The translations under genes were made by a program, and so were the position numbers. The notes beneath the pieces were generated by a model. The model worked only from the letters and a program-made list of their open reading frames with translations. It was not told where the DNA came from and ran no database searches. DNA of 64,000 bases from Pseudoxanthomonas yeongjuensis (GTDB lineage Bacteria > Pseudomonadota > Gammaproteobacteria > Xanthomonadales > Xanthomonadaceae): assembly GCF_010093345.1 (NCBI RefSeq), contig NZ_PDWT01000001.1, positions 1,178,001 to 1,242,000 of the forward strand, in the 5' to 3' direction. Below are positions 48,078-56,006 of this stretch, one piece after another. Within the stretch, counting starts at the first letter, position 1, and each line of letters opens with the position of its first letter.

Positions 48078-49693
48078 CAACACAGATCGGAGATGATGAC
48101 CTTCGCCGCATTATGCCCCGGCGCACCGGTCACGCCGCCGCCCGGATGGGTGCCGGCGCCGCAAAGGTAAAGCCCCGGCACGGCGCCACGATAATCCGCC
48201 TGCCCGATCATCGGGCGTGCGCTGAACAACTGGTTGAGCGACAGCGCGCCATGGAAGATGTCGCCGCCGATCAGACCGAAGGTGCGTTCCAGGTCCAGCG
48301 GCGTCAACACCTGCCTGCCGAGGATCGAAGCGCTGAAGCCCGGTGCGTACTTTTCCACCGTCGCGATCATCACGTCGGCGACTTCGTCGCGATGGTCGTC
48401 CCAGCCGCGTCCACCGGACAGTTCCGGTTGCACCTGCTGGCAGAACAGGCTGGCGACGTGCTGGCCCGGTGGCGCCAGCGTGCCGTCCAGGGTGGAGGGA
48501 ATCAGCATCTCCACGATCGGTTCGCGCGACCAGCCGTGTTCGCGCGCATCCAGGTAAGCGCGATCCATGTAGTCCAGGTCCGGCGCCATGATGATGCCGG
48601 CGGTGAGATGGTCGCCCTCGCCCGGCAAGGCGCTGAAATCGGGCGACTTCGACAGCGCCACGTTCATGCGCAATGTGCCGGAGCCGCAGCGCCAATTCGC
48701 CATGCGTTCGCGGGTCGGCGCGGGCACCACGTTCGGCGACATCAATCGTTCGTACAGCAGTTTCGGATTGACGTTGGCGACCACCGCACGGGCGCGCAGG
48801 GTTTCGCCGGACTCGGTGACCACGCCGCTGGCGCGCCCCGGCTTTCCATCGGCTTTCTCGACGATGACCTCGCGCACGCCCGCATCGGTGCGGATCTCGA
48901 CGCCGGCGGCGATGGCGGCTTTCGCCATGGCCTGGGTGATCGCGCCCATGCCGCCGATGGCGTGGCCCCACGCCCCCTTCACTCCGTCCACTTCGCCGAA
49001 CACATGGTGCAGCAGCACATAGGCCGAACCCGGCGTGTACGGGCTGGCGTAATTGCCGACGATGCCGTCGAAACCCAGCACCGCCTTGATCGGCGTGCTC
49101 TCGAACCAGCGATCCAGGTATTCGCCGGCCGAGATGGTGAACAAGTCCAGCAATTCCTGGCGCAGGGTTTCATCCAGCGCGTGCAGGCGCTTGCCGAGGC
49201 GGCCGGCGCGCATCAATTCCGGCAGGGCCTTCCACCAGCCGTTGTCGGTGACGTTGGGTGGCGGCTGCAAGGCCAACGCGCGCAGCACATCGGCGATGGC
49301 TTCGAGGCGGCGTTCGTATTCGGGCAGGCGTTCCGCATCGCGGCGCGAGAACTTGGCCACTTGCCGTTCGGTCTCGCCGCCGCCGGTGAGCAGGTAGCGG
49401 TTGTCGGGCAACGGCAGGAAGTTGCTGCGCTTGCGTTGCACGATGCGTAATCCGTGCGCATGCAGGTCCAGGTCGGCGATGACCCTGGGCTGCAGCAGCG
49501 ACACGGTGTAGGAGGCGACCGAATTGCGGAAGCCCGGGTGGAATTCCTCGGTCACCGCCGCGCCGCCGACCACGTGCCTGCGCTCGAGCACGGTCACCTT
49601 CAAGCCGGCCCTGGCGAGGTAGGTCGCACAGACCAGGCCGTTGTGGCCGCCGCCCACCAGCAGCACATCGCATTTGTCCGAGGCCTTGGTCAT
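48077..49693 (-). CDS. FAD-dependent oxidoreductase of the phytoene desaturase family
   Basis: A 538-residue protein. The Rossmann FAD motif is at the N-terminus (VLLVGGGHNGLVCATYLARAGL, with ERRHVVGGAAVTEE). The C-terminal FAD segment is GLYLCGAGTHPGGGVTGAPGHNAA. The internal GAWGHAIGGMGAITQAMAKAA fits the CrtI/PYROXD2-like group rather than true carotenoid desaturases, and no other carotenoid gene is near. ATG 49693 (MTKASDKCDVLLVGGG) is chosen because it sits just before the Rossmann fold. The substrate is unknown. Confidence 0.88.
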   Translation of the reverse strand: MTKASDKCDVLLVGGGHNGLVCATYLARAGLKVTVLERRHVVGGAAVTEEFHPGFRNSVASYTVSLLQPRVIADLDLHAHGLRIVQRKRSNFLPLPDNRYLLTGGGETERQVAKFSRRDAERLPEYERRLEAIADVLRALALQPPPNVTDNGWWKALPELMRAGRLGKRLHALDETLRQELLDLFTISAGEYLDRWFESTPIKAVLGFDGIVGNYASPYTPGSAYVLLHHVFGEVDGVKGAWGHAIGGMGAITQAMAKAAIAAGVEIRTDAGVREVIVEKADGKPGRASGVVTESGETLRARAVVANVNPKLLYERLMSPNVVPAPTRERMANWRCGSGTLRMNVALSKSPDFSALPGEGDHLTAGIIMAPDLDYMDRAYLDAREHGWSREPIVEMLIPSTLDGTLAPPGQHVASLFCQQVQPELSGGRGWDDHRDEVADVMIATVEKYAPGFSASILGRQVLTPLDLERTFGLIGGDIFHGALSLNQLFSARPMIGQADYRGAVPGLYLCGAGTHPGGGVTGAPGHNAAKVIISDLC

Positions 49694-49965
49694 TCCGCTG
49701 CTCCCCGGCGGGAATCGCCGGTGTGGACGAATCATCGCCCGAAACGGCGACCATAACGCGGCCCCGCCTACAAAGAGGCCACTTGGCCCGTCTGCGCTCC
49801 TATAATCGGCTGAACGGGGTCCAGGCAACGCAATGGTTATGGGGAGCGGTCCGATGTCGACAATGCCGGGGGCCATGACATGCCATTCCCGCAGGCGTGT
49901 CTTGTGCAAGCATCGCTCCGCGCGCCTCAGGCACTCCTTGCCTTGTCGTGGATTCGATTGAGCCC
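49694..49965. promoter_or_regulatory. Divergent promoter region between oxidoreductase and CHASE2 gene
   Basis: These 272 bases carry the promoters of two divergent genes. In-frame extensions exist on both strands (to 49909 on minus; from 49897 on plus) but lack family support. No repeat or clear operator is seen. Confidence 0.4.
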
Positions 49966-51657
49966 GTGAACATCCCGCTTCCCTGGATCGCGCGATTCAA
50001 GTCCCGTCTGCTGACCGGGCTGGCGGCGGCATCGCTGGTGACCCTGTTGATCCTGTCCGGGCTGAGCTGGCGTGCCGACACTTGGCTCTACGATTCCGTC
50101 GCCCATGCCACTTCGCGTCCCGCCGATGATCGCATCGTGGTGGTGGCGATCGACCAGAAAAGCCTGGCCGAACTGGGGCGCTGGCCGTGGTCGCGGCGCA
50201 CGCATGCCGAGTTGGTCGATCGCCTGACCACCGCCGGCGTGCGTGGCATTGGCCTGGACATCCTGTTGTCCGACCCCGCCTTGTACGATCCCGAAGGCGA
50301 TGCCTTGCTCGCGCGGGCCTTGAACAGGAGCGGCAAGGTGGTGTTGCCGGTGTATGCCGAAGCCGGGATCCGCCACGGCCCCACCGTGGAATTGATGCCG
50401 ATTCCCGAGTTCGCCGCCTCCGCCGCCGCGCTCGGGCACGTGGAGGCAGGCCTTGATGCCGACGGTGTGGCCCGCTCCGCATTCCTGCGCGCAGGCGTGG
50501 GTTCTGCGCACTGGCCTTCGCTGGCGCTGGCATTGAGCCAGTTGGGAGCACCCGGCGCGATCACCGCGCCCCTGCCCGGCCTGCGCATTCCCGAGCCGGA
50601 ACAGATAGCGCCGCAAAGCTGGGTGCGCGACTACCAGGTGCGGGTGCCTTATGCCGACCCCGCTGATGGCTACCAGCGCGTTTCCTATGTCGATGTAGTG
50701 AAGGGCCGCGTTGCAGTGTCGAAGTTGCGCGGGCGCTGGATCCTGGTGGGCGCCACCGCCCCTGCGATCGGCGAGCAACTGGTCGTGCCGGGCGGCCACG
50801 CCGCGGATTCACGCCTGTCTGCGGTGTATTACCAGGCCAATGTGCTGAACATGCTGCTGCGCGGCGATACCATCGTCCCGCTCGGCCTGCCCACGCAATT
50901 GCTGTTGTCGATCGCAGTGGTCATCGCGCCCTTGCTGTTGTTCGGCTTGCGCGGCCCGCACAGGATCTGGCAGCCGCTCGCGGTCGCCGCCGCACTGGCG
51001 CTCCTGCTTTCGTTCCTGCTGTTGCGCTTCGGCCACGCCTGGTTTCCGCCGATGTCGGCGCTGGCGGTGCTGGGGATCGGTGCATTGCTATGGCTGGTGC
51101 GCTTGTTGCGGCGCACGCGCCATCAGGCGCAGTCCGATTCGCTGACCGGGCTTCCCAACCGCCTCCGCTTCGACGAGGAACTGGGGCAGGCGTTGCGCCA
51201 GGCGCAACGCAGCGGCCAGCCGCTGTCGCTGCTGCTGCTGGACGTGGATCATTTCAGGCGGCTCAACGACAGCCTCGGCCAGCAAGCCGGCGACGAAGTG
51301 TTGCGGATCCTGTCCACGATCCTGCGCGGCCGCGCGCGACGGCCGCGAGACTTGGTGGCGCGGTTGGGCAGCGACCAGTTCGCGGTGCTGTTGCCGGAAA
51401 CCACGCCGCAATCGGCGGCCGCAATCGCCACTACTATCCACGTCGACCTGGCCAACCTGGCGACGCGCCCGGCCTGCCCCGAATCGACCCCGCCCTTCAC
51501 CGCCAGCATCGGCATCCATACCGCCCGCGCCGGCGAGGAGACGACGGTGGAAGAAATCTTCCAGCGCGCCGACAACGCGCTCTACCAGGCCAAGCAGGAT
51601 GGCCGCAATCGCAGCTTCAGTCATGCTGCGGAAAGCGGATCTATAACAACTAGTTAG
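49966..51657 (+). CDS. CHASE2-GGDEF protein with degenerate signature GSDQF
   Basis: About 563 residues if it begins at the GTG at 49966 (VNIPLPWIARFK); GTG 49948 and 49897 are alternatives. It is a paralogue of the 40482 protein: membrane helix, periplasmic CHASE2 (VVVAIDQKSLAELGRWPW; GIGLDILLSDP), three helices, then a GGDEF domain. DVDHFRRLND is intact, but the signature reads G468-SDQF-472 instead of GGDEF, replacing Gly2 and Glu4. The I-site R459-PRD is intact. It probably binds c-di-GMP but makes little or none; weak activity cannot be excluded. Its TAG stop lies inside the left end of the cassette-like island (51653-51664). Confidence 0.86.
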   Translation: MNIPLPWIARFKSRLLTGLAAASLVTLLILSGLSWRADTWLYDSVAHATSRPADDRIVVVAIDQKSLAELGRWPWSRRTHAELVDRLTTAGVRGIGLDILLSDPALYDPEGDALLARALNRSGKVVLPVYAEAGIRHGPTVELMPIPEFAASAAALGHVEAGLDADGVARSAFLRAGVGSAHWPSLALALSQLGAPGAITAPLPGLRIPEPEQIAPQSWVRDYQVRVPYADPADGYQRVSYVDVVKGRVAVSKLRGRWILVGATAPAIGEQLVVPGGHAADSRLSAVYYQANVLNMLLRGDTIVPLGLPTQLLLSIAVVIAPLLLFGLRGPHRIWQPLAVAAALALLLSFLLLRFGHAWFPPMSALAVLGIGALLWLVRLLRRTRHQAQSDSLTGLPNRLRFDEELGQALRQAQRSGQPLSLLLLDVDHFRRLNDSLGQQAGDEVLRILSTILRGRARRPRDLVARLGSDQFAVLLPETTPQSAAAIATTIHVDLANLATRPACPESTPPFTASIGIHTARAGEETTVEEIFQRADNALYQAKQDGRNRSFSHAAESGSITTS

Positions 51658-51673
51658 CTTGCAAGGGGAGATC

Positions 51674-52180
51674 ATGGAGGCTTGGCTAGGCCTTATAGGC
51701 GCACTCGCAGGCACCGCAATCGGCGGGCTTGTCACGTACAAGGTCGCGAACCAGCAGCATGTTCATGAGCGTCGCACGGAGAAGGAGCGGCGCCTGATTG
51801 CCGCATACGAATCCATCCATGACCTTCTTACGACAATTGCTGGTCAAGCATCTACGTTAAATCTTGGGGTTCTTGGTGCAGTCGGGTTCAATTCTCCAAT
51901 CAAGGGTGACCTGCTAAAAGAAAAGATACAGCTAGATCGCTTGCGCATGCTCACCGATTTCTACGCTCCGACACTCGCGTCGGACGTAAAGGCTATTTCT
52001 GACCAATTTGCAATCGTCAGTCGCGCAGTTGGCGAAACAATGCTGCAAAAGCAGCATACGGACGAGTGGCGGTCAAAGATGGCTGAGACGGCAGCACTTG
52101 CCTCAGCCGAGCTAACTAATCTTGTTCAATCCGCGCAAAAAAAACTGGCCGATCTTGCCAGATCCGTCGTTGCAAGCTAA
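51674..52180 (+). CDS. Hypothetical membrane-anchored protein, cassette gene
   Basis: A 168-residue protein in the cassette-like island. GGGGAG (51665-51670) lies 3 bases before the ATG, and the upstream TTG at 51659 is less likely. One N-terminal membrane helix (WLGLIGALAGTAIGGLVTYKV) is followed by a basic segment (HERRTEKERR) and mostly helical cytosolic sequence. No enzyme motif is visible. Codon use is clearly unlike the neighbours (many TTA, AAA, ATT-type codons). The TAA stop lies inside the attC-like site, as usual for cassettes. Confidence 0.75.
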   Translation: MEAWLGLIGALAGTAIGGLVTYKVANQQHVHERRTEKERRLIAAYESIHDLLTTIAGQASTLNLGVLGAVGFNSPIKGDLLKEKIQLDRLRMLTDFYAPTLASDVKAISDQFAIVSRAVGETMLQKQHTDEWRSKMAETAALASAELTNLVQSAQKKLADLARSVVAS

Positions 52181-52226
52181 CAATTCATTCAAGCCGAACC
52201 CGCTTCGTGGATCGGCTTAATTAGGC
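52170..52226. other. attC-like recombination site
   Basis: The site is built of an R''-like box ending in CTAAC (52177-52181), the spacer AATTCATTC, a 7-bp perfect stem AAGCCGA/TCGGCTT and a tail TTAATTAGGC. The folded bottom strand would give the usual hairpin with an extrahelical base. The expected 3' core GTTRRRY is not present after GGC. Confidence 0.65.
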
Positions 52227-52249
52227 CTCAGGTGGCACGGGAAGGTTTC

Positions 52250-52495
52250 ATGGCAGACAAAAAGGATTACTGGTTTTCGGCCAAGACCTACGGGTGGGGC
52301 TGGGGCCTGCCCTATGTGTGGCAAGGGTGGTTTGTTTATGGCATTGCAGCTGTCTTATTGATTGCCGGCGTTTTTATTTTTCCGCCAATCACTCGTCCCG
52401 TTGTTTTCCAGATTTACACATGGAGCGTAGTCTTGCTCCTTGTAGTCATATGTTGGATTAAAGGTGAGCCGCCACGTTGGCGCTGGGGCAAGTAG
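52250..52495 (+). CDS. Small two-helix membrane protein
   Basis: An 81-residue protein with two membrane helices (GWFVYGIAAVLLIAGVFIF and VVLLLVVICWI), a tryptophan/glycine-rich head (YGWGWGLPYVWQGW) and a basic tail (PPRWRWGK). GGAAGG precedes the ATG at 52250. Its G+C is low as well (25 of 60 bases in 52321-52380), so it belongs to the same island as the cassette gene, but no attC follows it. Function is unknown. Confidence 0.72.
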   Translation: MADKKDYWFSAKTYGWGWGLPYVWQGWFVYGIAAVLLIAGVFIFPPITRPVVFQIYTWSVVLLLVVICWIKGEPPRWRWGK

Positions 52496-52508
52496 GTTGC
52501 CGTCGGAA

Positions 52509-52563
52509 ACGGCGTCAGAGTCACTTCCTCGGCATGATCTGGGGTAAGTGTCTCTGACACCGT
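52509..52563. repeat. Inverted repeat of the GTCAGAGTCACTT type
   Basis: Arms ACGGCGTCAGAGTCACTT (52509-52526) and the near-complement at 52546-52563 match at 16 of 18 positions around a 19-base loop. It lies between the low-G+C island and the toxin gene, both ending towards it. Repeats of this look are often dispersed in gammaproteobacteria; no second copy is in the window. Confidence 0.65.
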
Positions 52564-52622
52564 TCTTATCCGTCCCCGTTAGACCGGCCAAGCCGCAACG
52601 CACCTTCAGCTTCAATGAACTG

Positions 52623-52943
52623 TCAGACCTTTGTCTGCGTAGCGCGAGTGGTGAGTCGCCCTTTGCGGAGCACGCGCTCGGAACGCATGACATGCAACAC
52701 GAAGACACGATAGCCGTCATGACGATAGAAGACGCGGCAGGGTGGCTCGATGATCTGTCGGTAGCGCGATCGCTTCAGCTCTTGCGGGCGGCTGCCGCTC
52801 TCGGGGTGATCCGCCAACTGCCCGACGTGCCCCACGATGCGCTTGACCAACTCCGCGGCCGCGGCCGGATTCTCAAGCGCGATGTAATCGGCGATAGCGT
52901 CCAGGTCGCTTAGCGCCGGCTCTGACCAGACTATTTCAGCCAT
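52623..52943 (-). CDS. ParE/RelE-family toxin
   Basis: A 106-residue protein of the ParE/RelE superfamily. It begins MAEIVWSEPALSDLDAIADYI and has LADHPESGSRPQE and the central YRVFYRHDGY-like strand (CRVFYRHDGYRVFVLHVMRSER), all typical. ParE members poison DNA gyrase, RelE members cleave mRNA; the sequence looks closer to ParE, which is inference. The start overlaps the antitoxin gene by 13 bases. Confidence 0.9.
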   Translation of the reverse strand: MAEIVWSEPALSDLDAIADYIALENPAAAAELVKRIVGHVGQLADHPESGSRPQELKRSRYRQIIEPPCRVFYRHDGYRVFVLHVMRSERVLRKGRLTTRATQTKV

Positions 52944-53188
52944 CGCGCGAGGCGCGTCTTGGCTTGGGCATGGGTAGCTACGCGACCTTCGGCTATCGCC
53001 TGCTCCCCGCGAGCGATGCCCTCAAGGACGCTCATGCGTTGCTGCATGAGCTGGTAGGTCTCGACATCCACCAGGTACGCGCTGGGCAGACCATGCTGGG
53101 TAATGAGGATGGGCTCTTTATCCCGCTCGATATCCGAGAGCAGCTCAGTAGCCTGACGCTTGAGGGTAGTGACGAGTTCGGTGCGCAT
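52931..53188 (-). CDS. Phd/YefM-family antitoxin
   Basis: An 85-residue antitoxin. The N-terminal DNA-binding part (VTTLKRQATELLSDIERDKEPILITQHGLPSAYLV) is the Phd/YefM fold; the C-terminal helix (IARGEQAIAEGRVATHAQAKTRL) wraps the toxin. It precedes and overlaps the toxin gene, the normal order. It probably represses its own promoter through the palindrome at 53191-53210. Confidence 0.92.
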   Translation of the reverse strand: MRTELVTTLKRQATELLSDIERDKEPILITQHGLPSAYLVDVETYQLMQQRMSVLEGIARGEQAIAEGRVATHAQAKTRLARWLK

Positions 53189-53190
53189 GA

Positions 53191-53210
53191 AGTGATACTA
53201 AAGTGCCACT
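53191..53210 (-). promoter_or_regulatory. Candidate antitoxin operator
   Basis: AGTG-AT-ACT-AA-AGT-GC-CACT is an imperfect 20-bp palindrome (14 of 20 positions paired) two bases upstream of the antitoxin ATG and within its promoter region. Phd-type antitoxins bind such short palindromes. Confidence 0.5.
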
Positions 53211-53491
53211 ACCGGACTCGCAAGGACTTCGGCAAAATCCAACATTCGCGGGCCTTCAACAACCGAATGGCTGCTCATGGCGATATGCAGCATATCCAGA
53301 CCTTCCCCGCTCGCCTCGCCCTATCGCCAAAGCCCCGCCAAGCAAGGACTTAACCCGGTTTGTGAAGGAATGGTGACGTAGCCGGCATTACCTTCGACAC
53401 CCTCAGGCCAGCGGTCGCAGGCGTAGAGTCTGCGCACGCCCCGGTCCGGGGCCTTCCTTTGTCCTATGCCCTGTCGGGCCGGAGTTTCCTA
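53211..53491. promoter_or_regulatory. Region between toxin-antitoxin pair and first M13 gene
   Basis: About 280 bases with no convincing gene. It holds the divergent promoters of the antitoxin and of the M13 peptidase. A CCCCGGTCCGGGG-like hairpin lies at about 53438-53451, shortly before the peptidase start. Confidence 0.4.
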
Positions 53492-55594
53492 GTGATCCGC
53501 AAACCCCAGATCCTGTTGTTGTCCCTTGCCGTGACCGCGGCGCTGGCTGGCTGTTCCAAGAAGGAAGAGACGGCCGCATCCGCGACCGACGCCACCGCTG
53601 CGGCCACGGAACCGGCCAAGCTGACCCTGGACGAATCCAAGCTGCCGCCGGTCAACCGCTTCCTGGTCACCGACCTGGACACCAGCAAGAACGCCTGCAC
53701 GGACTTCGGCGGTTACGTCAACGGCAAATGGCTTGAAGCCAACAAGATCCCCAACGACCGCACCAGCTGGGGCGCATTCGAGATGCTGGATGAGCGCTCC
53801 ACCGGCGTGCAGCACCAACTGGCCGAACAGGCCGCAGCCGACAAGAACGCCACCGGCGTGGAGAAGATCGTCGGTGACCTGTGGTCCACCGGCATGGACG
53901 AGGCCAAGATCAACGCCCAGGGCATCGACCCGATCAAGGGCGAACTGGCCGCCATCGATGCGCTGAAGGACAAGGACGCCATCGTCGGCTACCTGCGCAG
54001 CAGCGCGGCCAAGGGCCAGAACGGCCTGTTCGGCTTCGGCGCCGAGGCCGACTTCAAGAATTCCAGCATGAATATGGCGTACGCCTCGCAGGGCGGTCTC
54101 GGCCTGCCGGACAAGGAGTACTACATCAAGGCCGAGAACAAGGCCAAGCTCGACGCCTACCAGGCGCATATCGCCAAGGTGCTGGAGCTGTCCGGCGTGG
54201 CCGCCGCCGATGCCGCGGAACAGGCCAAGGCCGTGATCGCGTTCGAGACCCGCCTGGCCAAGGCTTCCAAGTCCAGCGAGGAACTCTCGCGCGACGTGTC
54301 GCTGTACTACAACCCGGTCAGCCTGGCCGATGCCGACAAGCTGACGCCTAACTTCTCGTGGACCGAATTCTTCAAGTCGCAAGGCGTGGCCCCGCAGGAG
54401 AAGTTCTCCCTGGCCATCCCCGCCTTCCATGAGGAAGTCAGCAAGATGCTGGGCGACACCGACCCGGCAGCCTGGCGCAGCTACCTGCGCTTCCACACCG
54501 TCGATAGCGCCGCGCCGTACCTGAGCGACGCCTTCGCCAACGAGAACTTCGACTTCTACAACAAGACCCTGCGCGGGCAGAAGGAAATCAAGCCGCGCTG
54601 GAAGCGCGTGCTGGGCACGATCGAAGGCCAGGCCGGCGAAGCTCTGGGCCAGTTGTACGTGAAGGTCGCCTTCCCCGCCGAGTCCAAGGCCAAGATGGAA
54701 ACCCTGGTCGGCAACCTGCGCACCGCCCTGAAGGCGCGCATCGAAAACCTGTCGTGGATGAGCGCCGAGACCAAGCAGAAGGCCATCGCCAAGTGGGAAA
54801 CCTTCACCCCGAAGATCGGCTACCCGGACAAGTGGCGCGAATGGAACGGCTTGGCCACCAGCCGCGACAGCTACATCGGCAACGTCATCGCCGCCACCGA
54901 GTTCAACTACAAGTGGAACCTGGGCAAGGTCGGCAAGCCGGTCGACAAGACCGAATGGGGCATGAGCCCGCAGACGGTCAACGCCTACTACAACCCGCTG
55001 CAGAACGAGATCGTGTTCCCAGCCGCGATCCTGCAACCGCCGTTCTTCGACGCCAACGCGCCGGATGAGGCGAACTACGGCGGCATCGGCGCGGTGATCG
55101 GCCACGAGATGACCCACGGTTACGACGACCAGGGCGCGCGCTTCGGGCCGACCGGCAACTTCGAGAACTGGTGGAGCGAGGCGGACGCCAAGGGCTTCTC
55201 GGGCCTCACCGACAAGCTGATCCAGCAGTTCAACGAATACGACGCCAACGGCACCAAGGTCAACGGCAAGCTGACCCTGGGCGAGAACATCGCCGACCTG
55301 GGCGGCCTCAACACCGCCTACGACGCGATGAAGAAGGCGACCGACGGCGTGCCCGATCCGAAGACCGACGGCCTGACCCGCGACCAGCGCTTCTTCCTCA
55401 ACTGGGCCACGGTGTGGCGCCGCAACTTCACCCCGGAAGAACTGACCGTGCGCCTGAAGACCGACCCGCATGCGCCGGCCAACTTCCGCGCCATCGGCAC
55501 TCCGTCCAACATGCCCGCGTTCGCCGCCGCGTTCTCGTGCAAGGCCGGCGATCCGATGGTGCGGGGCGACGACAAGAAAGTCGTGATCTGGTAA
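53492..55594 (+). CDS. M13 family zinc metallopeptidase lipoprotein (PepO-like), copy 1
   Basis: About 700 residues from GTG 53492, which has GGAG 8 bases upstream. The lipobox LAGC places the lipidated cysteine near residue 21. The neprilysin-like core is complete: the zinc motif H538-EMT-H542, the third ligand E598 in GENIADLGG, the substrate-binding NAYYNP and the ending CKAGDPMVRGD...VIW. It is an extracytoplasmic endopeptidase for small peptides. It is the first of three tandem paralogues and is followed by a strong terminator. Confidence 0.95.
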   Translation: MIRKPQILLLSLAVTAALAGCSKKEETAASATDATAAATEPAKLTLDESKLPPVNRFLVTDLDTSKNACTDFGGYVNGKWLEANKIPNDRTSWGAFEMLDERSTGVQHQLAEQAAADKNATGVEKIVGDLWSTGMDEAKINAQGIDPIKGELAAIDALKDKDAIVGYLRSSAAKGQNGLFGFGAEADFKNSSMNMAYASQGGLGLPDKEYYIKAENKAKLDAYQAHIAKVLELSGVAAADAAEQAKAVIAFETRLAKASKSSEELSRDVSLYYNPVSLADADKLTPNFSWTEFFKSQGVAPQEKFSLAIPAFHEEVSKMLGDTDPAAWRSYLRFHTVDSAAPYLSDAFANENFDFYNKTLRGQKEIKPRWKRVLGTIEGQAGEALGQLYVKVAFPAESKAKMETLVGNLRTALKARIENLSWMSAETKQKAIAKWETFTPKIGYPDKWREWNGLATSRDSYIGNVIAATEFNYKWNLGKVGKPVDKTEWGMSPQTVNAYYNPLQNEIVFPAAILQPPFFDANAPDEANYGGIGAVIGHEMTHGYDDQGARFGPTGNFENWWSEADAKGFSGLTDKLIQQFNEYDANGTKVNGKLTLGENIADLGGLNTAYDAMKKATDGVPDPKTDGLTRDQRFFLNWATVWRRNFTPEELTVRLKTDPHAPANFRAIGTPSNMPAFAAAFSCKAGDPMVRGDDKKVVIW

Positions 55595-55616
55595 GCCAGG
55601 CGCGATGAAGCAATGA

Positions 55617-55649
55617 GCACAGGCCCGGCATGTCCGGGCCTGTGCTTTT
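55617..55649 (+). terminator. Rho-independent terminator after M13 copy 1
   Basis: A perfect 12-bp stem, GCACAGGCCCGG (55617-55628) and its complement (55634-55645), with a 5-base loop is followed by TTTT. Confidence 0.88.
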
Positions 55650-55713
55650 CCGGACACTACGAACCAGCAATGCAGGCAAAGGCTGGCGCGCGAATACCCG
55701 AGGAGCACGACCG

Positions 55714-55833
55714 ATGAACACCACCAATCCACGACTGCTGACGCTGTCCCTTGCGATCATCGCCACGTTGGCGGCATGCAAGGCCGGCGATTCGATGGTG
55801 CGTGCCGATGATGGGAAGGTCGCGATCTGGTAG
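55714..55833 (+). CDS. 39-residue M13 remnant: signal peptide fused to peptidase C-terminus
   Basis: A 39-codon gene with its own ribosome binding site (AGGAG at 55701-55705) and ATG 55714. Residues 1-20 are a lipoprotein-type signal (RLLTLSLAIIATLAAC). Directly after comes KAGDSMVRADDGKVAIW, the very C-terminus of the M13 proteins on either side (copy 1 ends KAGDPMVRGDDKKVVIW). The whole catalytic body is missing. This is best read as a fourth copy collapsed by an in-frame deletion of about 2 kb; whether the peptide is made is unknown. Confidence 0.72.
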   Translation: MNTTNPRLLTLSLAIIATLAACKAGDSMVRADDGKVAIW

Positions 55834-55850
55834 CTAGGGGGAGGGGGCGG

Positions 55851-55980
<130 letters not shown>

Positions 55981-56006
55981 TCCTCACTCCTAACAACGAG
56001 ACCTCC

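Larger units (their letters stand above)
51653..52226 (+). mobile_element. Lone integron-type gene cassette with attC-like site
   Basis: Left end GTTAGCTTGCAA (51653-51664) is the exact reverse complement of TTGCAAGCTAAC (52170-52181), which follows the gene. The latter runs into CAATTCATTCAAGCCGA, a sequence typical of integron attC sites, with the L-type inverted repeat AAGCCGA (52191-52197) and TCGGCTT (52212-52218) around a 14-base loop, then TTAATTAGGC. In cassettes the left-end core pairs with the R'' box in just this way. The right core GTTRRRY is absent, which would fit insertion at a secondary site or decay. G+C is far below the flanks (27 of 60 bases in 51841-51900). Confidence 0.7.

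Noticed and set aside
47784-48126. A 124-codon minus-strand frame running through the REP at 47714-47783
   Set aside because: Past the first 16 codons its composition is shadow-like and it ends inside a REP; the frameshifted reading gives a far more protein-like result.
52548-52913. A plus-strand open frame over the toxin gene
   Set aside because: It is antisense to a well-supported ParE/RelE toxin and has no domain.
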